Part shown: positions 49,601 to 56,029 of the stretch, in pieces | How positions within the stretch are numbered: the stretch's first letter is position 1 | Layout of the letters: each line of letters opens with the position of its first letter | The notes under the pieces: model-generated | Seen by the model: the letters and a program-made list of their open reading frames with translations, nothing else | Databases searched by the model: none | Told to the model about the DNA's origin: nothing | Made by a program: the position numbers and the translations under genes | Origin: Candidatus Shapirobacteria bacterium UBA2283 | GTDB taxonomy: Bacteria > Patescibacteriota > Microgenomatia > UBA12405 | Direction of reading: 5' to 3' | Length of the DNA stretch: 64,000 nucleotides | Assembly (NCBI GenBank): GCA_002345725.1 | Contig: DDWP01000020.1 | Span: forward strand, 1-64,000

Positions 49601-51230
49601 CGGTTTAATGGGTAAAATGATCCTAGCTTCTTCGAAAGTCTTCAAAGCCGGAACCACCTCACTCTATTTCCCTTTTACTCTTTCAAACGCCATTCGGGAT
49701 TACCAAACTGCCACAATCGTTTCCAAATGGGGTTTCAATCCGGCCAACTGGCTGTCGGGATTTAAGGATGGTCTAAAAGCTGCCTTTAAGTTTGACTCCA
49801 AAGCCTACGACGAATTTATGACTAACAAAGGTGGTTATGGTGGTTACATCGAATCAGCCAAGGGGCTAGCTGTTGCCTCTGAACAACTTTTCACCCCTGA
49901 GTGGATGAATCGAGCAAAAATTGTCGTCAATCCATTTCAACTGATTAGTACCTTCTCGGAAGCGATCGAGCTGGCTCCACGACTCGGAGTTTATAAAAAA
50001 GGAATCGCTCAGGGTGCAACCCAACTAGAAGCTGCCTATGAAGCTCGGAATGTGACGGTAGATTTTGCTAAAGCCGGAATTGAGGGTCGACTCATCAATA
50101 TGTGGATTCCTTTCGTGAATGCCCGTTGGCAAGGGCTTCTCACCATCGGCCGAGTAATGAAAGAGAATCCAATCAGAACGACGGCTCGTGCTTTGGCATT
50201 GACGGTCCTACCTGGTGTGGCTACTTACTTTTATAACGTCATGACCCATGAAGATCTTTGGGACGATATTCCTCAATGGGCTAAAGATACTTATTTTATT
50301 ATGATCGTAGGTGAAGGCCAGGATAGTCAGGGCAATCGGGTACCAAAAGTGGTTCAGATTCCCAAGGGCGATATGGGAACGATTTTCTTCAACCCGTTAA
50401 TGTATGCGTTGGAGTATGTCCGAAAACAAGAGCCAACCAACCTCTTCAAACTAGGTCTGGAGTGGATGAGCCAATTATCGCCGGTTGCGTTTACCAGAGA
50501 TGGAGAATTGTCGGCTCAGTCCTTCCTTGGTAGCGCCCTGCCTCCAGCATTAAAGGTGCCGTTGGAACTAGCGACAAACACTAATCTTTTCACCGGATTC
50601 CCAATTGTCCCACAACGTCTCGAGAAAGTGGCTCCAACGGAACAATATGACGAAAAAACGCCACAAGTCGCCGTTACGGTTGGACGAGCTTTGGGCATCA
50701 GCCCGATGAAGCTGACCCATGCTATTTCCGGACTTGCCGGAAGCTTCTCTCGCCAAGTGATGAACCCGGCCGATATCATCAACCTCACCACTCAGCGCTT
50801 CTATCGGCTTCAGGGTGGGCAAAAACAACAAGCTGCCTGGGATATTAAGTACGATGCCGAAGTCGGTTATAACACCACACGGCTACAGATGAAACGATTG
50901 ATCGAGCAAGGCAAGCTGCAGGAAGCTCAACAGATGGCCCTCAAATGGAACCAGGAGGCAGGAAAGCTCATTCCCGAGGTTGTACCACTCTTAATGAAAG
51001 ATGACCCCAAGGAAGCGGCGTTATTCCAAAGTAGCATCACCTTTGATGCTGCAGATTTACAGCGACTCTTAAAAACAACTCTCCCTGGTGGAGTTCCGGA
51101 AAATACTGGAACTGATCAAACACTAATCCCGCTTCAACCTGGACTTAATACTAATTCGACCATGGGACAACTATTCCAGGGTGGTCAACAAAATAGTGGT
51201 GACACTATAAGGAGGTTAATTTACAAATGA
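46605..51230 (+). CDS. 1541-residue polyvalent internal virion protein
   Basis: The largest gene. Visible parts: N-terminal amphipathic and hydrophobic segments (about 140-260); a J-domain-like segment about 290-360 (AEAMEYLGISDKATAQEMKQAWKNK ... NRAYEFLAKV) lacking HPD; an ADP-ribosyltransferase-like segment about 469-582 (YKHGTPVPDKILKEGF, RGIYLDLTPEGEGAKLYG, GYDGVKGLNQMVIFDP); a Pro-rich linker (REPPSGKPPRSPQEIS); and near 1150-1190 the motif VTVDFAKAGIEGRLINMWIPFVNARWQG, typical of large polyvalent protein-associated domain 38. Such proteins are packed in the head and injected with DNA to act early in infection. It replaces a tape measure here. Confidence 0.75.
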   Translation: MDNFLEQLKKNITSSFANTKQSVGDIFGKAQTSLTSLVRGGQQKVDEVIKPLQYDIAISGPTSGSYKPFKNLYLETAAQALGVGARDTDVLERLPSATFGALKGAGNGLGEALSFGWWKPEIKYADDIEKQAGDMTEIEFNVLGTIGTFLVGGELVQGALRGVPLLARVATVAPRTFNVLSTGLTFAGLTQIQKDEAQKNALQRAKDFMGDFALGGAFSIAGMKTSFLKSSAIIGPATYVTSLLKGESNGDALKDTAAMMGLHSLNFAVAKFLPNGSEIENRIEKAASEQLKITKAEAMEYLGISDKATAQEMKQAWKNKVVDITKRFPAQANQTPQEMGVFNQAWNTANRAYEFLAKVSNPEGYTGKSFAQEFQDLYYQLWRDVPDKRSAIVKAVRSLPAGLSVRATLNDGQRNEIVSALGGEGAQTRLGKVAELTDADLVSVAMENKIKVTPSKPAVTEELDISTETYKHGTPVPDKILKEGFSLVKTGETSGYGGVMGRGIYLDLTPEGEGAKLYGTVVDAKIKKGLNLFEWSGKLDELYTEATKYGDPETITDVLLKKGYDGVKGLNQMVIFDPKNVVPVVDGKPTVTSKISLSPQEQKAVKAAEIRDKYITPEEKELADAEKIPSIGDILQSSSFQDRLQGKVIAPTTPRADQLREPPSGKPPRSPQEISLNDAPPSPEGSALDEIDKMVGKISTAKSILGNVKDAIQSFPRMFTDRFAPIKQFEDQITKLQGQPIDIDSSPYVAARMYAGRFGIVEGSFKDLYNIIQPVRKLRADFTRFVLSERAIERGERGFDNPNGVTKETAEQALVELKDKVGDKAFKAFEQVGQGIQNWSIKSILQPMKDAGILGKEAFTSIIENNKKWMPFHVLEYMPSIEQADHMAVGSETFSVSKQGIVKSLEGTEKIIRDPFMSIVDNLTKSVSLIERNKVAQKLIELRNSHPDTAKEFIKFLPDGLRPPPEWEAISVFIDGKVTKWAVPKDLSEAMHALSPAETGLMGKMILASSKVFKAGTTSLYFPFTLSNAIRDYQTATIVSKWGFNPANWLSGFKDGLKAAFKFDSKAYDEFMTNKGGYGGYIESAKGLAVASEQLFTPEWMNRAKIVVNPFQLISTFSEAIELAPRLGVYKKGIAQGATQLEAAYEARNVTVDFAKAGIEGRLINMWIPFVNARWQGLLTIGRVMKENPIRTTARALALTVLPGVATYFYNVMTHEDLWDDIPQWAKDTYFIMIVGEGQDSQGNRVPKVVQIPKGDMGTIFFNPLMYALEYVRKQEPTNLFKLGLEWMSQLSPVAFTRDGELSAQSFLGSALPPALKVPLELATNTNLFTGFPIVPQRLEKVAPTEQYDEKTPQVAVTVGRALGISPMKLTHAISGLAGSFSRQVMNPADIINLTTQRFYRLQGGQKQQAAWDIKYDAEVGYNTTRLQMKRLIEQGKLQEAQQMALKWNQEAGKLIPEVVPLLMKDDPKEAALFQSSITFDAADLQRLLKTTLPGGVPENTGTDQTLIPLQPGLNTNSTMGQLFQGGQQNSGDTIRRLIYK

Positions 51231-52330
51231 AACAACTAACACTGCCCGTAACTTTTAGTCAAAACGACAGTCGATGGAAAACTAGTCCTTTAGGAACCAG
51301 AGGCACGATTGGCTCATATGGTTGCTTGGAGAACGATGCAACTATGGTAGCCAATTATTATGGCTTTCAAGAGACTCCACTTACCTTAAACGAGAAACTG
51401 ACCAACAATGCCGGATATCAGGATGGCAATAAATTCGTCTGGAGTGTATTTGCTCGATTATTTGGTCTGAAGTATTCTGGTCAATGGTCCAATGCGGGAG
51501 CACTAACTCAAACCCAGATGGATCAAATCAGAAAAGCCATTGATAATGGATATCCCGTTTTTCTACAGATCGACACAATTCCTTTAACATCTGCCCTTGA
51601 TGAACACTGGATCCTAGCAATTGGCTATGAGGGTGACGACTTTCTGGTTCAGGATCCTTGGGATGGAGCGACTAAACGAATCACCAGCTGGGGTGTCACT
51701 CCTCAAAAACTGATCTATGCCTGGTGTTGGTTTGAAGGGAAACCAGCTCAGGTCGATGTGGCCGTAGGATGTCTGGTCCCAAATACTCCGGAGTGGCGTA
51801 CCAAGTATGAGCAAATTGTGGCTTTAGCTACCAAGTGGGCTGATACCCTTAAGGTTTTGGAGATTACCGACGACCCTAACACTACCCCTACCGACAAAAT
51901 TAAGAGCATCCTGGCAGGGTATAAAAGTCGTGAAACTGACCTATCTAACAAGCTAAATGATAAACAGGGCTTGCTCGACAATGCCAATAAGGAGATTGAG
52001 AACAGAACCGAACAGGTAAGCAGACTCGAGGGTGATCTGCTAGAGAAGGATAAATACTATAAATCCCTAGTTGACGCACTAAATAAGCAGGTCAAAAACG
52101 GCTCAGATGCCCTACCCTTGGCTCAGGCTAGAGTTGGGGTGCTTGAGGGGGAACTGGATGAAGCCAATAAAGCCAAGGGCCGTGCCTTGTTGGATGCCCA
52201 GCAAAACAAAAGCCAGCTGGAAGCCTGTCAAAAGGGAATCATTACGCCCACTCCTCAACTAATTATGAAGATGACCATTCAATACATTACAAATTTAGTA
52301 ACCAAAAAAGGAGGTGAGAATAATGGATAA
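51227..52330 (+). CDS. C39-like cysteine peptidase endolysin with coiled-coil tail
   Basis: 367 residues. The N-terminal domain (1-175) has the Peptidase_C39_2 layout: FSQNDSRWKTSPLG, catalytic Cys33 in SYGCLENDATM, His127 in DEHWILAIGY, and Asp143 in LVQDPWDG. This fold is used by endolysins and peptidoglycan endopeptidases. From about 215 the protein is a long coiled coil (LNDKQGLLDNANKEIENRTEQVSRLEGDLLEKDKYY). No signal peptide is seen, so release needs a holin, which the next gene may supply. Overlaps the polyvalent gene by 4 bases and the holin candidate by 8. Confidence 0.75.
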   Translation: MKQLTLPVTFSQNDSRWKTSPLGTRGTIGSYGCLENDATMVANYYGFQETPLTLNEKLTNNAGYQDGNKFVWSVFARLFGLKYSGQWSNAGALTQTQMDQIRKAIDNGYPVFLQIDTIPLTSALDEHWILAIGYEGDDFLVQDPWDGATKRITSWGVTPQKLIYAWCWFEGKPAQVDVAVGCLVPNTPEWRTKYEQIVALATKWADTLKVLEITDDPNTTPTDKIKSILAGYKSRETDLSNKLNDKQGLLDNANKEIENRTEQVSRLEGDLLEKDKYYKSLVDALNKQVKNGSDALPLAQARVGVLEGELDEANKAKGRALLDAQQNKSQLEACQKGIITPTPQLIMKMTIQYITNLVTKKGGENNG

Positions 52331-52586
52331 CATATATCCCGAATGGAAGAAAGTCGCTTGGAGGTTTCTCCGAGTGTTTATATCAGCCTTTTTATTCACC
52401 GGATCGATGGTGTTGATAAACGCCCAGCCAGTAGCACTGAGTAGTTGGGACAAATTTCTCAATACTCTGATATTGCCATTTTTATTGGCAGGTGGGGTGG
52501 CTGGCTTAAATGCAGTAGGAAAACTTTTGAGAGATTTGTTTGGCACTGAGGATCAAACAGGCCTCGTCGACAAATTACCATTCTAA
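52323..52586 (+). CDS. Holin candidate
   Basis: 87 residues from ATG 52323, preceded by AGGAGGTGA. Two predicted transmembrane helices (WRFLRVFISAFLFTGSMVLINA and FLNTLILPFLLAGGVAGLNAVG) and a charged C-terminus (LRDLFGTEDQTGLVDK). Size, topology and position right after the endolysin fit a class II holin. No sequence family is recognised. Confidence 0.6.
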   Translation: MDNIYPEWKKVAWRFLRVFISAFLFTGSMVLINAQPVALSSWDKFLNTLILPFLLAGGVAGLNAVGKLLRDLFGTEDQTGLVDKLPF

Positions 52587-52591
52587 GCACT

Positions 52592-52843
52592 ATGAATAAC
52601 AATAGCCAATCCACTGACACAAATATGAGAGAAAGAATTGCCAAGCTCGAGGAACGAGTGGACGGTGGATTGGGTTATATCAATAAAGAGCTGGTGGAAA
52701 TTAAAGAGAACCATCTCTATCACCTACAAGCCGATGTAACGGATTTGAAAATGAAGGTTAATACTCTAGCGGTGAAAGTAAGTGTGGGAGTAGCAATTGC
52801 GACAATTCTAATCGATTTAGTTTTTCGCTTCCTACTGAAGTAG
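52592..52843 (+). CDS. XhlA-like membrane-associated protein
   Basis: 83 residues: N-terminal coiled coil (MRERIAKLEERVDGGLGYINKELVEIKENHLYHLQADVTDLKMKVNTL) followed by one C-terminal transmembrane helix (VSVGVAIATILIDLVFRFLL). This is the layout of haemolysin XhlA-type proteins that accompany phage lysis cassettes. It follows the holin candidate by 5 bases and is the last plus-strand phage gene. Confidence 0.7.
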   Translation: MNNNSQSTDTNMRERIAKLEERVDGGLGYINKELVEIKENHLYHLQADVTDLKMKVNTLAVKVSVGVAIATILIDLVFRFLLK

Positions 52844-52844
52844 T

Positions 52845-53111
52845 TTATTGGCCTTTTTTCTCTTTCTTGGTATCTGGCTCAAGTAAATTGTGGAGATCCT
52901 TAGTGAAGCCATCAAAGGCATTGGCATTTAAAACGGTGAAATAGGTGGATCCAGGAACACCAGTAAAGACTAAAGTATCACCAGGCTGAATGTTCTGGGC
53001 TTTTCTTAGTTTGGCAGGTATAACGAGCTGACCGCGTGAACTTACCGGCGACGTACCGAATACAACGGTCTTAGCTGACTTTTTATCTTTTGGCTTACTT
53101 TTATCGTTCAT
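52845..53111 (-). CDS. AbrB/MazE-type transcriptional regulator
   Basis: 88 residues from ATG 53111; an in-frame extension to 53147 is less likely. The core SPVSSRGQLVIPAKLRKAQNIQPGDTLVFTG is a SpoVT/AbrB swapped-hairpin DNA-binding domain. A basic N-terminus (KSKPKDKKSAK) and a charged C-terminal tail (EPDTKKEKKGQ) flank it. No toxin gene is adjacent, so a toxin-antitoxin role is not supported. It lies at the right end of the prophage, convergent with the lysis genes, and could be a phage regulator expressed in the lysogen. Confidence 0.75.
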   Translation of the reverse strand: MNDKSKPKDKKSAKTVVFGTSPVSSRGQLVIPAKLRKAQNIQPGDTLVFTGVPGSTYFTVLNANAFDGFTKDLHNLLEPDTKKEKKGQ

Positions 53112-53381
53112 ATTTGAAATCAACTTGCTTTGAGACAGGTAAAGCAATTCCCTATAATTAAGAATATTCTTTAATTACAGTAGTCGTATTATACAATAAA
53201 TCAGTGTCGAGAAGCACGAAGACTGGAAAATGACAGAAAGATACAGTAACAACCTTGTACAGACAGGGGTTAAGAAGTAGAATATACACAGGGTCGACGG
53301 TATGTAATGAAAGAATCGATACCCATTCGTTCTTTAAGCACATTAAGTTTGAGTTCCAAATCAGGAGTGATTAAGGAACGG

Positions 53382-53410
53382 AGGTTCGAGCTGAGTACCG
53401 TCCCCAGCTC
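53382..53410. other. Candidate attR; surrounding 53112-53447 has no supported gene
   Basis: AGGTTCGAGCTGAG (53382-53395) matches 3347-3360 at 13 of 14 bases in direct orientation. A dyad GAGCTG (53388-53393)/CAGCTC (53405-53410) overlaps it. Reading the recombinase frame across a junction of 3347 to 53381 gives six more codons and a stop, which supports these as ends. The remaining intergenic DNA up to the NUDIX gene holds a possible promoter (TACAAT near 53195) but no coding frame. Confidence 0.4.
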
Positions 53411-53474
53411 ACTTATGAGAAGCGACTTATTCTTTGTGAATTTCTAAGTGGTAGAAAATGTGTTAATTAAAGTA

Positions 53475-53885
53475 ATGAAAAATGAGTCTAGTGTCAGTTC
53501 TGGAGGAGTGGTAATAAATAGTCTTGGCCAGATCCTGGTTGTTAAACAACTGGGTGATACGTGGTCTTTACCCAAAGGACATGTGAACGAGGATGAAGAC
53601 ATTTTGGTGGCTGCTCAGAGAGAGGTATCTGAAGAGTCAGGTGTTTCTGACTTGGAGTTGGTTAAGGGTTTGGGTTTTTACTATAGACCAAGAATTGATA
53701 AGCCGGAAGAAATAAAAAAGATCTATATGTTTTTGTTTATAACCTATTGCAGTGAGTTGTTGCCTAAAGATGATGACAACAAAGAAGCAGTGTGGTTGAA
53801 TATGGCTGAGGCTGTGGATAGGTTGTCAGCAAAAAAAGATAAAGAGTTTTTGATGAAGGTGGCTAGAGAGAACAATTTAGGTTAA
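53475..53885 (+). CDS. NUDIX hydrolase
   Basis: 136 residues from ATG 53475; a GTG at 53448 is possible and neither has a ribosome binding site. The NUDIX box is complete: [23 protein letters not shown] fits G-x5-E-x7-REUxEExGU. The N-terminal [28 protein letters not shown] resembles diadenosine-polyphosphate hydrolases. The likely role is hydrolysis of nucleotide diphosphate derivatives. First gene of the right host flank, followed by a tRNA cluster. Confidence 0.88.
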   Translation: MKNESSVSSGGVVINSLGQILVVKQLGDTWSLPKGHVNEDEDILVAAQREVSEESGVSDLELVKGLGFYYRPRIDKPEEIKKIYMFLFITYCSELLPKDDDNKEAVWLNMAEAVDRLSAKKDKEFLMKVARENNLG

Positions 53886-53899
53886 AATAAGAGGAAATT

Positions 53900-53981
53900 G
53901 TCGCTGTGGTGAAATTGGTATACACGTACGTCTCAGAAGCGTATGGAGCAATCCGTGGAGGTTCGATTCCTCTCAGCGACA
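53900..53981 (+). tRNA. tRNA-Leu(CAG)
   Basis: Acceptor GTCGCTG pairs with CAGCGAC; anticodon stem TACGT/GCGTA with loop CTCAGAA gives anticodon CAG; long variable arm as in class II; T-loop TTCGATT; discriminator A; CCA not encoded. Confidence 0.92.
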
Positions 53982-54042
53982 CATTTAGTTAATAACTACG
54001 AATTAACAATTATAAATTAATTGGTATAATAACTTTACTTCC

Positions 54043-54115
54043 GCCGAAGTAGCCAAGATGGTCACGGCACTGGTCTGAAAAACCTGGGATGTTGGTCCGA
54101 GTCCAACCTTCGGCA
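54043..54115 (+). tRNA. tRNA-Phe(GAA)
   Basis: Acceptor GCCGAAG pairs with CTTCGGC; D-stem GCC/GGC; anticodon loop CTGAAAA gives GAA; T-stem GTTGG/CCAAC. The anticodon stem CTGGT/ACCTG has one T-T mismatch. An extended -10 (TTGGTATAAT) lies just upstream. Confidence 0.85.
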
Positions 54116-54140
54116 CATTGTATTGAAATATTAATAATTT

Positions 54141-54213
54141 GCGAGAGTAGCTCAATTGGTTGAGCATCTCCTTGCCAAGGAGAAGGTTGCGGGTTCGAGT
54201 CCCGTCTCTCGCT
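54141..54213 (+). tRNA. tRNA-Gly(GCC)
   Basis: Acceptor GCGAGAG pairs with CTCTCGC; D-stem GCTC/GAGC; anticodon stem TCTCC/GGAGA with loop TTGCCAA gives GCC; T-loop TTCGAGT. Discriminator T, CCA not encoded. Confidence 0.93.
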
Positions 54214-54219
54214 CAAAAT

Positions 54220-54252
54220 AATCCTCCTTTTGATATGTTTAGGGGGATTTTT
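54220..54252 (+). terminator. Intrinsic terminator after tRNA-Gly(GCC)
   Basis: AATCCTCC pairs with GGGGGATT (one T-G pair) and is followed by a T-run, seven bases after the tRNA. A TTGGTATAAT extended -10 directly downstream starts the next tRNA unit. Confidence 0.65.
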
Positions 54253-54276
54253 GTTGGTATAATAGCCTTAGCTTAA

Positions 54277-54349
54277 GGCTGTTTAGCTCAGTTGGTAGAG
54301 CATCCCGTTTACATCGGGGCGGTCGGGAGTTCGAGTCTCTCAACAGCCA
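54277..54349 (+). tRNA. tRNA-Val(TAC)
   Basis: Acceptor GGCTGTT pairs with AACAGCC; D-stem GCTC/GAGC; anticodon stem TCCCG/CGGGG with loop TTTACAT gives TAC; T-loop TTCGAGT. Discriminator A, no encoded CCA. The extended -10 TGGTATAAT is about 14 bases upstream. Confidence 0.92.
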
Positions 54350-54386
54350 CTTGGCTTGATATAATAAGCCTGTCCTTTGACAATCT

Positions 54387-54471
54387 GCCGTCGTGGTGAA
54401 ATTGGTATACACGTACGCTTGAGGTGCGTATGCCGCAAGGTGTGGAGGTTCAAGTCCTCTCGACGGCACCA
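54387..54471 (+). tRNA. tRNA-Leu(GAG), CCA encoded
   Basis: Class II tRNA: acceptor GCCGTCG pairs with CGACGGC; anticodon stem TACGC/GCGTA with loop TTGAGGT gives GAG; long variable arm TGCCGCAAGGTGT; T-loop TTCAAGT; A then encoded CCA (54469-54471). Confidence 0.93.
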
Positions 54472-54521
54472 GTATCTACTGAACAGAAATTTTATTCATA
54501 ATAATGTTTTTGTTTATCTTT

Positions 54522-54590
54522 GCCCCGTCGTCTAATGGTAGGACAGCAGCCTTTGGAGCTGTTTATTGTGGTTCAAATCCATGCGGGGCA
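54522..54590 (+). tRNA. tRNA-Gln(TTG)
   Basis: Acceptor GCCCCGT pairs with GCGGGGC (one G-T pair); anticodon stem GCAGC/GCTGT with loop CTTTGGA gives TTG; T-loop TTCAAAT; discriminator A; no encoded CCA. Confidence 0.9.
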
Positions 54591-54713
54591 ACAAAATAGA
54601 ACACTGAGGTTTTGATGATGAATAATAATTGGATATTTCCGATAGACTGTGCAGTTCGAAAGTCTTGTCCTTATTTTTGATTAGTTTTAGTTGTGTTGAG
54701 TTATAATTGAATA

Positions 54714-55313
54714 ATGACTCGATTTTCTAAATATAGGAATAGAATAATAGTGGTAATAATGTGCTTTTTGGTTGCTCCTTTTATTTATTGGTATTTTGGA
54801 CCTAGAGTTTGCTCTATTAGCCGTCTTGGAGTGCAGTTCTTGTGTTCTAGGGGTACAGTTATCCAATATTGGCCAAATATATTTGAAAATGAATTTGTTC
54901 TAGTAAATCCTTCCACAGCTATTATTGATGAGTATCAGAATTCTGATGAGAACATGTATAAGACTGGAGTGGTTATTTCTCGCTATCACCTTTTGGATGA
55001 CCAACTAAGTATAAAAACAGCAAGAGATTTGGTTGAATATGAATTGCTTCAGCAGACAATGGTGGAAAAGAATGGCCAACCGCCGGTTGTGCCTGGTTCA
55101 GGGAAGTTGTTGTTGAACGTATCTCCATCTTTGTCCCAATGGGATGGTGTGGTTGTTCAGGAAATTGTTGGTGGAGGTAACGTTTATATTAATGTTAAAG
55201 ATGGTTATGTTTATAAGCTTCAAGTGAATCAAGGAAAATCTTTTTCAGATTTGGAACTGAATCAAATATTATCATCATTTAGATGGAGCATAAAAAATGA
55301 AAGAAAAGAATAA
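54714..55313 (+). CDS. Membrane-anchored protein of unknown function
   Basis: 199 residues. One N-terminal transmembrane helix (RIIVVIMCFLVAPFIYWYF), two nearby cysteines (RVCSIS, FLCSRG), then a soluble extracytoplasmic domain with NEFVLVNPSTAIIDEYQNSDEN and a C-terminal GYVYKLQVNQGKSFSDLELNQILSSFRW. The ending resembles the small domain at 18302 (LLSTFSF). No family recognised. The next gene overlaps by 17 bases. Confidence 0.6.
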   Translation: MTRFSKYRNRIIVVIMCFLVAPFIYWYFGPRVCSISRLGVQFLCSRGTVIQYWPNIFENEFVLVNPSTAIIDEYQNSDENMYKTGVVISRYHLLDDQLSIKTARDLVEYELLQQTMVEKNGQPPVVPGSGKLLLNVSPSLSQWDGVVVQEIVGGGNVYINVKDGYVYKLQVNQGKSFSDLELNQILSSFRWSIKNERKE

Positions 55314-55620
55314 GATGAATAATCATCGTCTAGTTGCTGGAATTATCGGGTGTATTCCGATTGTGGGTGTGGTTGGTTTTTTTACTCTTCTTATGTCTGC
55401 TTTTTCGACTGATGCCCCAGGACAAGATAATAGCTCTGCTGTTGCGATTTTATTTAGTATTTATCTATCTTTGAGTGCAGTTTATGTTTTTGTTTTTGGA
55501 ATATCACCTGAAATACTTTGGTCTAAAAGTCATAAGAATTGGGCACGATTGTTGTGGGTAATATCTTTACTTGTAAATTTGTGGTTAGTGTTATTTTTTA
55601 AAAATGGTTTTTATAATTGA
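55297..55620 (+). CDS. Small integral membrane protein of unknown function
   Basis: 107 residues with three predicted helices: LVAGIIGCIPIVGVVGFFTLLMSAF, AVAILFSIYLSLSAVYVFVFGI and RLLWVISLLVNLWLVLFF. No conserved motif seen. Overlaps the end of the previous gene; the two may be one transcription unit. Confidence 0.55.
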   Translation: MKEKNKMNNHRLVAGIIGCIPIVGVVGFFTLLMSAFSTDAPGQDNSSAVAILFSIYLSLSAVYVFVFGISPEILWSKSHKNWARLLWVISLLVNLWLVLFFKNGFYN

Positions 55621-55656
55621 TTTAATGTTTATGAAGAGACTGGAATAACATAGACT

Positions 55657-55989
55657 ATGTACGTAGTGTATATATTAAGAACTAATGGAAATACCTTATA
55701 TACCGGACAGACAAATAATTTGGAAAAGAGACTGATACAACATCGAGAAGGTAAGGGTGCTAAGTATATGAGAAAGTTTAAGTATTTTATACTTGTTTAC
55801 ACTGAAGAGGTTAGTTCTCTGTCGTTGGCGCTGAAGAGGGAGTGGGAGATAAAGAAGATGGTGAAGGTGAAGAAGGAGGATCTGGTAAGACAAGGGGCTG
55901 TGATTCGAGACGATCAAGGACAGTCCAGTCTATACTTTGATGGGCTAAATAGCCAGCGTAAGAAAGAAGTGTTAAAAAAACAAAAATAA
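55657..55989 (+). CDS. GIY-YIG endonuclease-domain protein (UPF0213-like)
   Basis: 110 residues. The GIY-YIG core reads YVVYILRTNGNTLYTGQTNNLEKRLIQHREGKGAKYMRKF, with the GIY and YIG positions as VYI and YTG, the Arg in EKRL and the Glu in KREWEIKK. Small stand-alone GIY-YIG proteins of this size are common in bacteria with unknown substrates. A basic tail follows the domain. Convergent with the solute-binding protein gene. Confidence 0.82.
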   Translation: MYVVYILRTNGNTLYTGQTNNLEKRLIQHREGKGAKYMRKFKYFILVYTEEVSSLSLALKREWEIKKMVKVKKEDLVRQGAVIRDDQGQSSLYFDGLNSQRKKEVLKKQK

Positions 55990-56029
55990 TTAGGTACCCA
56001 AAAAAATCTAATTTTTCAATAGTCATTGT

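Larger units (their letters stand above)
3347..53395. mobile_element. Integrated podovirus-like prophage of about 50 kb with two cargo blocks
   Basis: Between host tRNA-Gly and a host NUDIX gene lies a complete phage gene set: serine integrase, XRE repressor and Cro-like protein, replication protein, TerS/TerL, portal, scaffold, capsid, adaptor, fibre, internal protein, lysins, holin. The ends are placed at a 14-bp direct repeat with one mismatch (AGGTTCGAGCYGAG) found at 3347-3360 and 53382-53395. The phage character is seen directly; the exact ends are inference. Two blocks of non-phage genes interrupt the late region: 13.4-30.7 kb (envelope and defence) and 32.7-35.7 kb (metabolic). No structural gene appears broken, so it may be inducible. 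Confidence 0.75.

Noticed and set aside
52845..53111. Antitoxin of a toxin-antitoxin pair
   Set aside because: The AbrB/MazE fold is clear, but neither neighbour looks like a toxin; kept as a regulator only.
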